In this document: positions 12,386 to 26,332 of the stretch, in pieces
Position numbering within the stretch: the stretch's first letter is position 1
Layout: each line of letters starts with the position of its first letter
Assembly (NCBI GenBank): GCA_963922205.1
Contig: CAWUHX010000320.1
Coordinates: 186,001-250,000, forward strand
Direction: 5' to 3'
Source: Romanomermis culicivorax
Taxonomy: Eukaryota > Nematoda > Enoplea > Mermithida > Mermithidae
DNA: 64,000 bases
Made by a program: the position numbers and the translations under genes
The notes under the pieces: generated by a model
What the model saw: only the letters and a program-made list of their open reading frames with translations
Databases searched by the model: none
Told to the model about the DNA's origin: nothing

Positions 12386-12472
12386 TCTAAACGATTACAA
12401 CGAAATTGGAAGCTAACGATTAATTTGCATAAATTTTCTTCCCATTATACGATATGAAGCGTACATTTTGGC
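12084..12472 (-). CDS. Nrx-1: neurexin exon 1: 5' UTR, signal peptide and start of LamG1
   Basis: The coding part is 12385-12084 (100 codons plus 2 bases), ending at a CAGG/GTAAGC donor. The protein begins with a positively charged start and the hydrophobic run [12 protein letters not shown], then [17 protein letters not shown] of LamG1. Upstream, a pyrimidine-rich stretch ending in TTTTGCAG at about 12473 looks like a 3' splice site. The exon therefore probably starts at 12472, with a non-coding first exon further right (inferred). Confidence 0.85.
12413..12466 (-). promoter_or_regulatory. short upstream ORF in the neurexin 5' UTR
   Basis: An ATG at 12466, a few bases after the inferred 3' splice site and preceded by CCAAA, opens a 17-codon frame that stops with TAG at 12413. 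This lies 27 bases before the neurexin start. An uORF here could lower translation of the main frame. This is inference from position only. Confidence 0.35.
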
Positions 12473-12839
12473 CTGCAAAAAATGAAAAAGAAAAAAGTTT
12501 AAAAATAGGGGCCGCGAGAGATTCGGGTAGTAATTACATGTAGCTTCGGACGATCGGTTCTTCGAAACTTATCAATGATAACAATGTCAGTGATATCACT
12601 ATTCGGCTGTATCAAGGAAAAAGTCATTATTTTCTAAAAGCGAGGGGGATTTAGCTTCCATAAATTGGTTTTTGAGTAGAAAAGTTGAAAAACTAGTGGA
12701 TTGTACGGCAAAAATATGATTCAAAAATATGTTGCTGGCGGCCACTCCGTTCCTCAGGGAGCTATTTTGAAGAAAAAGATACTTGCTATAGACTTATCTA
12801 CTACGCTATAAAATGTAATTGCTTCGATGCCAAAAGTAA

Positions 12840-13330
12840 GTGCACATCAGTATACTCATCTTGATATCATCATCTTATAATATCATCTTTATATCACCAT
12901 CGGCTCGGCTCTGGTAGACACATGTATCTAAATCTTAACCGTACGTGTATAGTAGCCAAAATCTGCTAGGATCAGACCCCAAGGGGTTGATAGACTTTTT
13001 CAACTAATGCCATTAAAAGTCATGCACATGTAACATTGGTCTCTCATACAGCAGAAGTTGCTCATCCTCCATAAATGGGTTTCAAAATTTTTGATCAACA
13101 CTTGAAAATTCCACACATCTTGTGAAAATTCAAAGCTTTCTGAAAATCGACTCGAGCCTGTTGGGAGTCAGGCAGAATTCGTCATAGGATCAAAAGCAAG
13201 CCTGCCTCGGATTAAGCAACCTCAAACCCGCCAAGAACAAGTCTTGCTAAGGCTATGCGATAGGGTATATCATGATATCATATGATATCAGCTTATATCA
13301 TATCGTATCATATTATATAAAACTAAGGTG
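12840..13330. repeat. low-complexity ATATCAT-rich stretches
   Basis: Two clusters, at about 12850-12905 and 13260-13330, are made of overlapping GATATCAT/ATATCATC words. No gene is seen between neurexin exon 1 and 14 kb; the 13545-13739 frame has no recognisable features. Confidence 0.6.
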
Positions 13331-14104
13331 ATATGATACTTGTTCGACTTTTACAATCATAAATATGGAAATTATAGAAAAAGGAAAAAAAATTTCGTTT
13401 GAACCTGTTAGCTGTGCTGTTTCAATGGACACATGGATTAATCAACAAAACGACTTAATGAAAAACTCTAGTTGTACCTAAGTTCACTATTTCAATATTT
13501 AGTGGCCATCAGTGTGAAACAATGATAAGACTGTGAAGTTTTAGTCAAGATGCAAGAAAAATTTGTATGGTAATAAAAACCAGCACTGTCAAGTCGAAAT
13601 TTTTCACAAGTTGACTGTAATAGGAAAAATATTGACTTTTGCTATGCGATCGGACCGCTATTTTTCTCTCATTTTCCTCATTTTGTGCCACGGAGTGAAG
13701 TTTTAAAAAATGAACTTTAAATAAAGACTGATTTACCAATTATTCACAATAAAAATATACTGCATAACTGAACAACAGCAGTCTAGAACTATAGGTGCAC
13801 TGATACGATAAAAGTAAAAGATAATCAATCATACGTTTTTAATCTCACGCTTATTACGACAAAAAATTCGACTTTTTTCAAATTGGCCGCGCAAATATGA
13901 GAATCCCTACTTGCACTGATTTGTAGTTTCAACAAGTTTCAGAAATATCCAACAAAAAGTTTATAGGTTGCTTGCATCGATTCTTAGTTTCAGCGGTATA
14001 CGTTTGTTTCAGACTCTATTATGAGGGAAGTAGTATGGCACCATTTAAAAGTTGATAATTTTGCATGCATGAGTGAGGCAACACTTATTCAAACTTTTGA
14101 ACAC

Positions 14105-14337
14105 TATACTCAATTCATTTTGAAATGATGCGAGGTCGCGGCCAAATCTTTTATTCAAAATTATGGATGATTCGTCGACTCTATCCACTAAATTTTTTCT
14201 TTGTGACACAGAATCCTTGATAATGAGTCTTTTCAATCGTTTCAAGATTACCGAAATTAATTTCCTGATCTCTAGTAAGCCTGCATTTGCCGAATGTCCG
14301 ACCGCTGCATCGATCATTCCAAAATAAATGGAGTATA
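14105..14337. mobile_element. MITE of the TATACTC..GAGTATA family, copy 1
   Basis: Ends are TATACTCAATTCATTTTGAA and, inverted, TATACTCCATTTATTTTGGA, followed inward by ATGATCGATGCAGC on one side. It is 233 bp. Copies with the same ends lie at 15667-15867 and 26130-26332, with one-ended copies near 30000 and 20589. The minus-strand frame 14045-14317 is largely this element. Confidence 0.75.
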
Positions 14338-14604
14338 GTAGTAAATTCTTTTGAAGTTTATCGTAAAAGTAGCACTAATATGGAATACGAGAAAGGCCAC
14401 ATGAAAAAATTTTAACCTTGAAAAATCATGCACAACATTTTTTCGAAGATGCATCGCAAAAAAATTCAAGATTAAGAGTTTTCCGAAAGTCGATTTCTTT
14501 TTCCAGATAATCTTTCAAAAAATCAAAATTAGAATGAAAAAAATTAAGATTCTATGTTTAAAAAATCAAAAATCAATAAAATAATCACGTCAAAGGATGT
14601 AAAT

Positions 14605-15213
14605 TTCTGGAACTAGCCAATTGAATGCTCTGCTTCGCCTCCTACATTTATAGGTACGGGAATTCTTGGATTTTCAAATTCTGGATTTCAAAGCTGAAGG
14701 CTTGCTGGCGCAGGGCACCCTTGCTTTTCGTGAGGAGTTGCAACTGATGAGGCTATTTTGCGTGATGAATTCGATTGACATATTGGTTCTTCATGAAAAA
14801 AATTTATTTTTCGAGATTCTCAGGAAAGCGCCAAAAATTCTTGTTTTTTTCACCCAAAATGCAGTAATTCTAAAAAAATCAAAATGTTGGAGTTCTTCGA
14901 CTGTTTTATGACTATTCTCTACCTGCTCAGGAACTCAACAAAGAAATAGAAATTTTGATTCCTTCCCAAAATTATTTTAGGTCAAAAACAAGCGTTTTTG
15001 ACGGGTTTTTTTTAAATCTCGAAGGGTAAATTTCTTAAAGAAAACCAATATCAGATTCCCCAGCCAAAATAACCTCTGGCCTCTGCTACTCTTTTAATAA
15101 TCAAGGGCGTCCTCCGCCAGCAAGTCCTTACCACGGGAATCCACGTCGAAGGATTCCCGTATATAGCAACATAGGAGGCGGAGCACGCCTTTACTTGGCT
15201 AGTTCCAGAGATT
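14605..15213. mobile_element. inverted-repeat DNA element, about 0.6 kb
   Basis: Ends are TCTGGAACTAGCCAA (14607) and, inverted, TTGGCTAGTTCCAGA (near 15210). The homology continues inward through CTCTGCTTCGCCTCCTA / TAGGAGGCGGAGCACG. No transposase is seen, so it is a non-autonomous element. The frame at 14666-14911 lies inside and is not recognised. Confidence 0.7.
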
Positions 15214-15229
15214 TTCAACCTTTAATGTG

Positions 15230-15660
15230 CCGCCCATCTTTTTTTCAAGATAGGATCTTAATTTTTTCAATATGGAAATTTGTTTTTTTCAAGATGCGAT
15301 CTTTATTTTTTTGAAATGAGATCTTGATTTTTTCATGATGACATGTCGATTTTTTTCATGGGATATTGTATTTTTCATAATGGGATCTTAAATTTTTTTA
15401 AGTTGACATCTTGATTTCTTTTCAAGATGACTTCTTGATTTTTTCATGATTCCATCTTGATTTTTTCAAGATTATCATTAAAAAGTGCGATGCACTACTT
15501 GAAAGAATTCCGATGCGCTCGAAAAGAAAGTCGAACATTGAAAAACTCTTTCATCTTGATTTTTTTGGGATGCATTTAGAAAAAATATTGTACATTATGT
15601 TTGAAGGTAACGAGTTTTTTCAAATGGAACCTAATTTTTTCAAGTGACCCTTTTCGTATC
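15230..15660. repeat. tandem ATCTTGATTTTTTCAAGATG repeat
   Basis: An irregular array of 25-35-bp units built on (G)ATCTTGATTTTTTCA(A/T)GATG(A/G). It is densest at 15230-15480, with looser copies to 15660. Many units are themselves near-palindromic (ATCTTGA..TCAAGAT). Confidence 0.65.
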
Positions 15661-15666
15661 CTGTTC

Positions 15667-15867
15667 TATACTCCATTCATTTTGAAACGATCGATGCAGC
15701 TGATGAAGTTTCGGCAATTGCAGCCACATTAGAAATCAGGAAATCGACTTAAAAGAGTGACGCGCTGTATCATGAAGCAAAAATTCATTGATTAGCCTTT
15801 CATAATTTTGAATAAAAGTTTGGCTGCGACGTCGCTGTGTCGATTATTTTAAAATGAATGGAATATA
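15667..15867. mobile_element. MITE of the TATACTC..GAGTATA family, copy 2
   Basis: Starts TATACTCCATTCATTTTGAA then CGATCGATGCAGC. It ends in the inverted partner (GTCGATTATTTTAAAATGAA TGGAATATA). It is 201 bp and non-coding. Confidence 0.75.
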
Positions 15868-16710
15868 ATAGTCACGAAATTTAATGAAGAATTTTTTCCC
15901 TATTCTTGTGAAAAAATAAATCTTCGCCAAATATATTTCACTTTAGATTTTACTGTAAAAAGTGCTACAATGTTATTTCCAATTATATGCCGAAAAGTTT
16001 CCACTTGAAATATTGTAAAATACTTCTGTTAATGATAACAAATGGTTCTCTCCTCTGATAAATACGTTGGTAAAAATATTTCGAACATGTCAGCATTCAA
16101 ATATTGTTTATCTTTCATGACCAAAAGTAATTTTTCGTCTATAAATCACTTGGATTCCGCGACTGCTGTTGAGTTTGCATCTGTTGATTAAAAAAAATTT
16201 CCACGCGCACATAGAATTGGTTAAAATTCGGTTAGGAAAATCCTCGGTTGTTAAAGGAGATTTGAAAAATGAACAAGACGATCCGTGTTTCAAAATAGTG
16301 ATATGAGTCACGATAATCCATTGATTCCAATACACGGCGACACGTGGTAAACTAATTTTCTGAATCCACGTCTGCTCTGATCAGAATGAAAAAATGGGAT
16401 TTTTCGACTATTGTCAAAAAATGCGTATTGTTCGTCTCGACAAATGAGAAATACAAAAAAAGCAGAAAAGATGAAAAAACGAAAAAATCGAAAAAATAAA
16501 AAAACAAAAAGCGCAAAAGAAAAATGAAATCAATCATTCCTGCACGGTGCAGATAGAAGCTTGCAAAAAGCATAGTCTAAAGATTTTGGGCTCTTGCTTC
16601 AATTAGCTTCTCATTCCAACGATTAATAGCTCTTGAACTGCTAAGAAATATCAATTCATATAAATTGATTTTGAAAAATGGAATATATATACACGATTAT
16701 TCATTCACAT

Positions 16711-17343
16711 ATGTGCTATATACAGGATACGGATCTGATCTGGGTCTAGTCGGACCTGCTTTTTAGGACCCAGATTCAAAGTGGATCCATCCTTTCCCCC
16801 TGTTCGGGAAATCGGGACGTTCAGGGAATAGGTACTAATGCATTTTTCGGGGAAATAGGAAATGTATTCATTATTCGGAGAATCGGAACCTACGGGGAAT
16901 ATGGACTTTCGGACAATTGGGATATTTGCGGAAAAGGGACGTTGGGGGAATAAAGACACAATGTGAATGTGCGAGTACACTTGCTGTAGGAACATGCATA
17001 TTCATAATTTTTACACATTAATGTCTTCATTGCAAATTGAGCGATCAACTTCTTAGTAAATCTTCGTTGAAAATTAAGTAATAAATTTTGTAAAATAATT
17101 TGACAAGTGCCACAATTCACCATTCAAGTGAAAAATATGATTCAACTACATGTATATATGTCACAGTATGCAACAATATGTTACAACAACAGTATGCTGC
17201 AACTTTACAACACATAGCTGTTCGAAAATTTCGTTTCAGTTGAAACTAGATGGCGGCGCCGCAAAGATTACAAAAACCTATTCATACTTCAAAGGTGGTA
17301 CCGCGCGGTACCGCGCGGCGCCGCGCGGTGAAGTATGACAGGG
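16711..17343 (-). mobile_element. GC-rich-ended DNA element, truncated copy 1
   Basis: This is homologous, in inverted orientation, to 48781-49480. The shared landmarks are GTGAAGTATGACAGGG at the end (17328-17343), the GGCGCCGC block, TTCAGTTGAAAC, and a region of repeated GGGGAAT/CGGGA words ending in ATCCGTATCCTGTATATAGC. It lacks the second terminus present in the copy at 48.8 kb. The minus-strand frames 16705-17123 are read-through of this element. Confidence 0.75.
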
Positions 17344-20300
17344 CCTTAACTTACACCAGTAACTTCGTGCACTTTTCGGATAAAACCTTGATATTCCAGG
17401 GAAAAAATTGTAGACATTTTAAATCACAATTTTCTACGAAATACCTTTTAATGATTGATTATTATGATGCTTCTGACATGGCTATTTCTTATAGAAAAAG
17501 TTATCATATAGAAAAAACGAAAAACTACTAAATTCGTGAAATTCCTTAAAATTTTCACTTTTTGGTTTGTCTATCGAAGCCATACAACGTCTGCAACGTG
17601 CCAAGAAATCTATGTATTATTAATTGATGTTGAAGATCTACCATCATTTGATCATATATTATCACATATTATATTTTATTGACATGTATATTTCTAATAT
17701 CCCTCAAGTTCATAAGACCATCGCCCAAAATAGCCGTGGAAGCGACAGACATAAAGCGTATATGCTCAATTTGGTATGCAATTATGGAAGGTGTGTAGAA
17801 TCTAAAAAAAAGACTAATTAGGCATCCCCGATTTAATTTTCGATGAAAAATGTCGAGAAACTACAAACCTCAGTAATTCATTGTCTCTAGAATTCCACAT
17901 TCGCAGATTGAGTTCTTTCTTGAAACATTGTTTTCACATTTTACTCATTAGTTTTTAAGCTGGGGTCATGAATTATAATTCAAAGCATGGGTGAAGGCCT
18001 CTCACACAAACGAACACACTTTTGAAAATCTGCATTTTTTGCGGTAAGTAGAAAATTCTTTCGGGAAAATGCGGCAAATTAAACACGAATATCGTCAAGT
18101 TCTACTCAAAAATTGGGGTTAGAACGATACAAATCTATTTTTCACTGAGATATGGACGGTTGAAACTTCTTAAAAAGTGCTACCAGATTATTTGATGACG
18201 AGGATAGTAGCGATCAGTGCCCAATTGTTAGCTGATGATCCATAGCCGGATCGGTGAATCACGGAGACTGCCTCTACTCAAGACATAGGAGGAAATGATA
18301 TTAGCTTTCATATTTGGATATAATGAAATGCTCATTTTTCACGAAAAAGTCTTTTTCCTGCGGAATATGCAAATTTTTTAATGCTGCGTCAGCGTTTGAG
18401 CGTCTCCCAGAATTTTAGCAAAAGATAAAAGTCTAAAATAAGACTAACATGAGTACTAAAAAATGAAAGAGTAAAACATCTTTAAACGGCAGAAAATCAA
18501 CAAACGACCATCAAACTTTCTGTATCCTCGGAGGAAATCTCGCCTTCTAGAAATATACGCTGAGAAAAAAAACAAGTCTCCAGACTAAAATGCGCGGTCT
18601 CGTTTGGTGCACAACTATGCGAGTATGGGTATCCCCGAAAATATGGTAATTTAGTAAGCATACAAGACAAATTTGCATATTATTATACAAGCTTAAATAC
18701 GGTCGAAATGTGAAAGCATAACGCTCGTATACGCGTAGTAGCACGTTATTTTTGATAAAGCATCAGTCAAATGCATGATTAAAATTGATTCACGAGCCGT
18801 CTGTAGTACATATCAAGGGAAGCGACTGCTCAAAAGCCACGCACATGGCTCGGAATAGAGGTGCGTAAAACAGAATTCAGATTGCACTCGTGTCGTGAAA
18901 TGTAAAATGGTTATATGGAAATTAATTACTAGGATAGTGACTTGTCGGATGATCAAAGATTGAACCATGATGACAGAAGTATATAACACAGAGTAGAAGC
19001 AAGAATGAAGTTGTAGAAAATTGAGTAAGACCCGATCAAAATTTTTCAGCTTCCGTCATAAGTTTACACAGGAAACTACAGAAGGTAACTAGAAAGTTTA
19101 GAGACTGATAAAGAATGAAATAAAATTTTGACGCATTTTTAGCTCATCACATGAGGAGTTGATAATTTTATTGAAGCATATCTATATATATAGTTTCAGT
19201 CCCTTAGAATAATGCATCGAATTTACAGAAATTAGAGTGTTAATCAGTCATCAAATTTTTAACAACTGATGATGATAGACATTATAGACAACCTGCAAGA
19301 GTAATGGGTGTCAAAAAATTGAACAAGTGAACAGATTTTGTTGAAAGATATGTGTATTAGAATGTACCATGAAATAGACGAAGTCAAATTTTCAGCAAGC
19401 CGGGTCAAAATTATATTTCTAAAAAAATTGCATCGTTCAATTATATCTGTCTGATAGCTGTCACGCATAAAGTTCAATAAATTTGACATTGATTGGATAA
19501 AGATCGATATAAAAAGTGGCTCCCTGTCCAACTGTGAGGAGATATGGATTCCATACTATGATTCTAAAACAAGTAAGAATGTATGCAATACAGCAGGGGA
19601 AAAAAGCAATTAAATTTTTCATAATTATTATAGAACAGTATGAAGCCGTTTTAGAATCATTAGTAGCTCGTGAAAGTATATTGACTGTTTGGGAAATCAT
19701 GTTAGAATATGACAATGACAGTAAAATCTGCACCATTTTATAGTCAAATTTCTTAGAATACTCATTCGTAAATGATAAAATTGGCCAAGGTTTTTGAGAA
19801 ATAAGAGCGTGTGTTATTGAGACAGTATCAAAAACGTGCTCGTATTTTCAGGCATCAGTAGCAAAGAGAAATTTGAAGCTGGTCAACTAAATTTTAAACA
19901 AATTTTAAACCTTTATAAATATGTCAAAATCATTTTCCTGAATACGAGATGCATCAATCGCTTTGAAGGAAAGTCCCTGCTGACGTTAGGAGGTCACTAT
20001 GTGAACAAGATCAAACACAAATCTGGATTAAATGAAACACTTTCTCGGTGATGTCAAAACCCCAAACCACCCACGCACATGTATCATGTATGGTAAATAA
20101 CTTAAGGTTTGCAATACCCAAAGTCTTGTTGCACAAAGCAAGGATTTTCCACTACTTGATTCTGTCGACTCTCTTCTTGCATGAAGAAACATTTCATAAT
20201 CTTGACTGGCTTGTAAACTTCACTATTCATCGTTCTTATAACTCAGCTTGAGAGAGCCAGGCACAATCAACGGAATATAGGAAGCTTTTCATCTGACACG

Positions 20301-23300
20301 AGATAACTTTTTTAAAGAGATGCTTCTTAAGTTCGCCATGTTTTTTTGTTAGTATCATGTTTCTTTTTTAGACTAAGGTATCTACAGTCCTTACGCGGTG
20401 AAATTAATTGGTTCGAGCTAGCTGAACAGACTAGATCAAATCATTTATTCTGATCGGAAATTGGTCATATTTTTTTTTCAGCGTTTAACCCGAAACAATT
20501 ATTAGATTTTCCACATTTTATTGCAAACACAAAGAAATGCTATTACTTATTGAGTTACTTTTGACGAAAATATTACAGTAGGTGTTTGTAGTCTATTTTG
20601 AAATGGCAGATACAGCGAAGCGTAGGAAGTAAATTCAATTCCGAAAAAAATGGTAAGCTTATTACTGTATCAATGAGAGAAGTTTTCTCTTCCATCAGCG
20701 GCATGATAGTTTTCTGCAATAATCTTTTCAAATGCATTTAGGTATCGGCAACAGTTCTATCTGAGTCAAACATAGACAAGCAAGACGTCATTTTTTTGAT
20801 TTGTACAGTATAAAATTGCTCACTCTATGAAAAAGTCGAAATGAACCTACTTTTTTCTCGGCGCTGGGTATGCCAGTTCTCAAATCAAATTCCATGCTCT
20901 CAAAGGAACCAATGAACAAGGAAAATTTTCAACTTGCATTTAAGGCTCTTCATTTATATTTGCTAAATCGAATGAAAATGTTGCAGAAATGGATGTAGTA
21001 ATCTAACGATCAGTTATGATATCAGCCCAATGAATCAGCAGCAAGATAAATCTAGGAAGTCAACCACATCTTGACCGAACAATGACCATCTCTAAATGAA
21101 GATACGCTATTTCAAACCGCTTTTTCGATTGATCTAAACGAGTCCTCTTTTTCATGTCATATCCCTCACCGATTCAAATCCGTGTGGATCCCAATGCAGG
21201 TTTTACCAACTAGCTTTCTACTTTCAGAATTTATCTTGAAAAGTAGCTGAATAAGTTTTCAGTATAGAATTTTTACACAAATGTTTCCTGGGCTTAGTTG
21301 AGTCAGGTCAGAAATTCGTGATTGGGGGATCGTTGCCGGGTCAGGCCCATTACCGTTTCCAAATGCATTTTGTCCACAACCGAAAAAAATTAATCAAGTG
21401 CCTTTAAGACGAATTTGTCACTTATTCTTCTTCGTGAACTGTAGTTCATAAGTATGAAAACTCATGGACACGCTTTTTATACTTTATACTTTTCACTTTG
21501 TACCGCGACGAATTAAATTACTTCGACTGTTTCACTCAAAAAGATTCTCCTGCAAAACTTTCTCCGTCTCGTGCACATTCATTAATTGTTGATAATAATT
21601 TTGGAGTATAACTTTTTCAATCCATTGTGTCCCTTATTGGCCATAAAAACCTGAGTTTCTGGCGCCTTAATTCAAATAGTCTGGTTTTGATAGAATGCTT
21701 ATGACTTGAAAAATGGAAAAAAATCGAGTATCTTCCTCAAAGTAGTTTGCTGCAGGATTTTTTACTCAAAAATTATCTAGTAAAGGTCTTTGAGTAGGCT
21801 CTCGTTTTAGGAGGAAATCGTAAAAATATTAAATAGTAATTGTGTTTCATCATTAAAATTCAGAATTATTTCAAGAAAAACTGTCCATATGCAATTTTAT
21901 GAATATAATTCGAGTTCTTTCGGGATTTTTTCAGTTATTAGAAGAGTAAGGCGCAAAGAATAAGATTTACTTTGAAGGATATTAAGGTATATGATGAAGG
22001 ATATAAGTTTTATGATGAATGTAATGCACCTACCGCGATTCCTAATAAAACAGGATACTGATGTGGCATTGCTAGCTCCTGAAACAATGCTGATAGACCC
22101 GTTCGGAAGTAAAAAACTACAAAACTCGAAGTCGCCATGGAATAGTTGTCAGACTAGCCAATAGCTGTTCATTATAGCAATCAAGGGTCGGAAATATGAA
22201 ATCTGGCCTTTCCATTCAAAACCTTTGAAACGAACTGCCTCCTTCAATCAAGCCTATTTATAAACCAATTTGCATAATTATATCATAACGGGCGTTTTAT
22301 ACACGGGGGTGTCATAAGGTGCCGATCCGTCTACTATTACTGGTCAGCTCGGCAATGTTTATGCCCTTAGAGGTGGTAGCTCTAGAATAGCCACGAATAG
22401 ACTCTTCTATAGTCGTGTGCAGTCTCCCGCTGATAACTAGTGATAAAACAAGCTTTTTATTGCTTCCTCATGCTCAATGAAAGTCTAGGTTTTGGGCCGG
22501 AGCATTTTCTAAAATGAGTATAACTGAACTGTAGAGTAGTCTGTAGACACACATAGTAGTCACTATTTTCCATTATCAAAAAGTTACACGTATACTCGAA
22601 TTCTATGTAATGGAAATATGAGTTTGATCGATAAAGGTGCGGCGATTTCGAGTGGAAAATGGTTAAAAAACTTTGAAAGTACTGTATGTATTGTACAGGA
22701 AAGCGTTAATCTGCGCGATGGGGATGAGATTTGTCAAATCGGGCGAAAAAGTTTTTTTCAGCGACAATGTTTTGTACTTTACGGAAAAATTGTGGAAAAA
22801 ACTACATGGCATGTGACGCCGAAGTAAAAGGGTTAATTTGCATAAAATTTATGCAATGGCATTAGTCATACGCATTATTTTTTGATTAAACTAAAAAGCA
22901 ATGTGTGGAATGGGAAGGAGCTACACAGAAGTTCATCGCGGGAATTAATTGGAGGAACACGAGATTTTCCAACATGATGATGAAAAGTTTGAATATTAGA
23001 AACATGTCTAGGAGAGTAGAAAGAAAAGGATGAAAGGCAGACTAAGATCGCCGTCTAGAATCGTATAACATGCGGGGCAGGATCGTGTTGCGGAAATTGA
23101 TAGCTTGCAAATTGTTACAAATGTTGATCATGAACAACGTAGAGACACAGGTTCGAATTGGGGATCAAAAAAATAGATCTATTACAAGCCGTACTGGGTT
23201 TTTCATGAATAGTAATGTGAAAGGAGTTACGGATTTGGTGAGAACAAATACCCAATACATGGTGCAGCTTTCGGTCATGCACCTAAAAATCTACCGATTG

Positions 23301-26128
23301 TGAAATCGTCGCTCTGAATAAAAGCTTTCAATAATGCAGCTCCATTCACCATCGAATCTAATTTGAAAACATCATCAAACTGTCGCATTCGAAGCTCAAC
23401 TCAAATGATCCACGTAATCAATAACTTCTTCATTTCTATCTAAAATCGCAGCATTCTATTGTTACTCAAAAGGGATGTGAAACAGTTCCTCTAAATCCGG
23501 AAAATTGTTTTTCTCATTGGAACTATGGCCGGAGATGACTTCAGAAAATTCAGAAATGAGTTGTAGAAAATACGTAATTTTTATGTTTTTTTCTCTTTTT
23601 GAGTTTTTGCATTCCCCATTCTGAAGAAAGACATATAGAGTTTTGCCAGTTAGGCTCAAGCTGAATTGATTTGATGTTCTTGATCAGCATAGACAAGACA
23701 AGGGTTAAGAAACTGCGGAAACTATGAATTGTGGAATACACAGCAATTCAGTTCTCCAGTCGATTTTTTCTCCGTTCCAAATCCGAAAGTAGTGAGACGC
23801 GGAATATATCAACATTACTTTTGACCAATCAAAGAGTATCAGGCCGAAATGTACGATATCCATTGTCAGTTTCTTTATGAAAGCCAAATAACTGACAAAT
23901 GTTAAAGTTTTGTAACTGAAATCGTCTACGATAAGCTTTTATTGAACAACTTTTTGATCCCAAAAAATATGGGTTAGCTGAGTTGGTTTGCAGATTTAAT
24001 ACTCCATAGGTTGCGTGGTTTGACAGAAAATACGCTAGACATCACGAAAAAATTATAAAATTACAAAAAAAAAATTTAGCAGAAAATTACCAAAAAAGTA
24101 TGGTTTAGTTCTCTCTGCTGATTGCTGCAGTTTTATTATACCCATATAAAAACTAGTGAAAATAAATATCATTGGTATGATTAGTATGTAAAACTATACA
24201 TTGCATGTCGGTTTGAGTGAAAAATATGTTCCACTCTCATGTGGAAAGTCGAATCTCTCAAATGTTCTATTTTTAATTTGAATGCAGTTAGCTGAGAGAT
24301 CTTACACCCATGAAAAATTTCTCCCGTTTCTGATAAATGTCATGATCAAAAATCTTGAAGCATCATAGAAAGCAAGCACTTTTTTTATGATTACTGTAAA
24401 ATTTACGTGTAAGTGACACACTAGTCACTACAGGGTAATATTTTCTGAAATTACAGACAATAAAATCGTGAGACAAGACGAATCACAGGTTGTCAAGAAA
24501 AGCGTCGACAGTTTCAAAGAACAATCCGACGTTCGTCCCTCCGGCATAAACTTATGAAAGCTGCCGTAGGGAAACCACAACTGTAAAAAAGAGGACAAAC
24601 ACTCGTCGGGCTGCTCAGACTTTCCCTTGTTTCCATAGCACAGATCCCAATAATCATTTCGCTTGCGCGACGTCCAAAGCCCAAAGATCCCAGAAATCTA
24701 ATTTGCATATGAAAAAATGAAAAATTTATGACAATCTCGACCGCGGCGTCATAATTTTCATTTCATTGCGCATCTGTCGAGAGATACACGAAAGCAAGGA
24801 AATTGATGCCGCATTTGCACACTTGATCGAAACTCACTCAACAAGGAGAATGTTCCTCTTTCGGCGGCCCGTCTCATTTTTAGAGCACTTTCTAATCAGA
24901 TTAATAATCAACTGTTGCCCGGTTACAAGATGTGTGTATGTGCTCGTCCTGCTTGTACGCAATATTCTAAGGCAACTAATTGTTCTTTTTTCTGCTTATC
25001 GTGTGCATTGGGGCTTCTTCTTTTCATTGGCCTTTTAGCTTCATCTTTGTCAAAAGGAGCTAATGCATTTTTGAAAATGTCGCTCAGGTTGCGGTTTTTC
25101 CATCACCATCAGAGTGGCGGCAGTATTTTCTCTTGTCGTAAAAATTCTGAACTATAGCATATAGAAAAAAACTGAATCGAGCTTTTGATTTTCAACGCAT
25201 TGTGTGAAAAAGGAAACCCGTCAGAAGAAAAAAAAGTTGATTGCACCACTAAAGTAGTAAATTATTCATATAACCGTGGTTACCTCTAGAGTTGAAGCAA
25301 ATACTCAAAAAATGTTTGATTCTATAGAATGTTATACACAGACTGCATACTGCATAAGAAAATTATTTAATGAAACATCAATCATGAGATGGAAATGTGC
25401 GACATTGCAATCAATAATGTTTGCTTGTGAATAAGTCAAACTTTTTGACATATCGCCGAAAAATTCACGTCACACAATCTCTTTTTAAGTGCATGTCTGA
25501 TGAAGATTGATCGAAGTCTAGTTCTGGAAAAATACAGATTGACCCAATAAGAATAAGAAATCCCATACACACTGTATCGTCAGAACGCACAATTCGTAAT
25601 GCAAATGTTTTTTGTTTTCTCCTGACAGCACACCTATAGTCTGCGTAGGACTGGATATCTGTAACTATATTCAACAAAGATTTAATAATTTATAGAAAAA
25701 TTCCTAAGCTTTGTGTAAACGATATTTCGACTACAGAGCTATTTTTTGTTTTCGATTTTTTTGTTTTTCATTTTTCGATTTACGAGCATTTTGTAGACAA
25801 CAGTCTTCAAATTTTGAATCTGGAGCAACATTCATAACTGAAGGTAACCAGCATGGAATTCCTAACTCAAATAAATCTATTATTCTTCAAATGGTAAAAC
25901 AATGAATCGCGAAACCTTGGCTTGTTTAGAAACTCCATTTTACTATCTTCCACATATATGACTCATCGATAACTAGCTGTAATCATTTTATAATTGAGCA
26001 AGTTGGCACCGAAAATTACTTGGGCAGCCAGAAGTTGTCGAATGTGTAGTAACATGGATGATTTTAGGTATTAACATTTGAGGACTTCTAAGACTTTTAG
26101 ATTGTCGAACTCACGAAGTCAGCGTTTC
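17344..26128. other. 8.8-kb region without a confident gene
   Basis: I see no domain, no splice-linked exons and no RNA gene. Open frames at 19516-19743 (+), 22618-22827 (+), 23070-23303 (+) and 24514-24708 (-) show no family resemblance. The stretch at about 24500-24780 is less AT-rich (CGTCGAC, CCGCGGCGTC) and could be a promoter or non-coding exon. A partial MITE end (GTCTATTTTGAAATGGCAGA) lies at 20589. Confidence 0.5.
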
Positions 26129-26129
26129 C

Positions 26130-26332
26130 ATACGCTATCCATTTTGAAATGATGGATGCGGCAAACTTTTATTCAAAATTATGACTCTATGCAATAAGTT
26201 TTTTCTTCATGATACTGAGTCCTTGATGATCACTCTTTCCAATCGTTTCAAGAGTATCGAAATTGATTTCGTTATTTCAAAGTCGAAACTCCGACGGCTG
26301 CATCGATCATTTCAAAGATGAATAGAGTATAG
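26130..26332. mobile_element. MITE of the TATACTC..GAGTATA family, copy 3
   Basis: Left end ATACGCTATCCATTTTGAAA TGATGGATGCGGC; right end GCTGCATCGATCATTTCAAA GATGAATAGAGTATA. Internally it matches copy 1 (TTCATGATACTGAGTCCTTG against TTTGTGACACAGAATCCTTG). Confidence 0.75.

Noticed and set aside
23146..23165. B-box-like GGTTCGAATTGG suggesting another tRNA or SINE
   Set aside because: No T-stem partner, no A box and no acceptor stem nearby.
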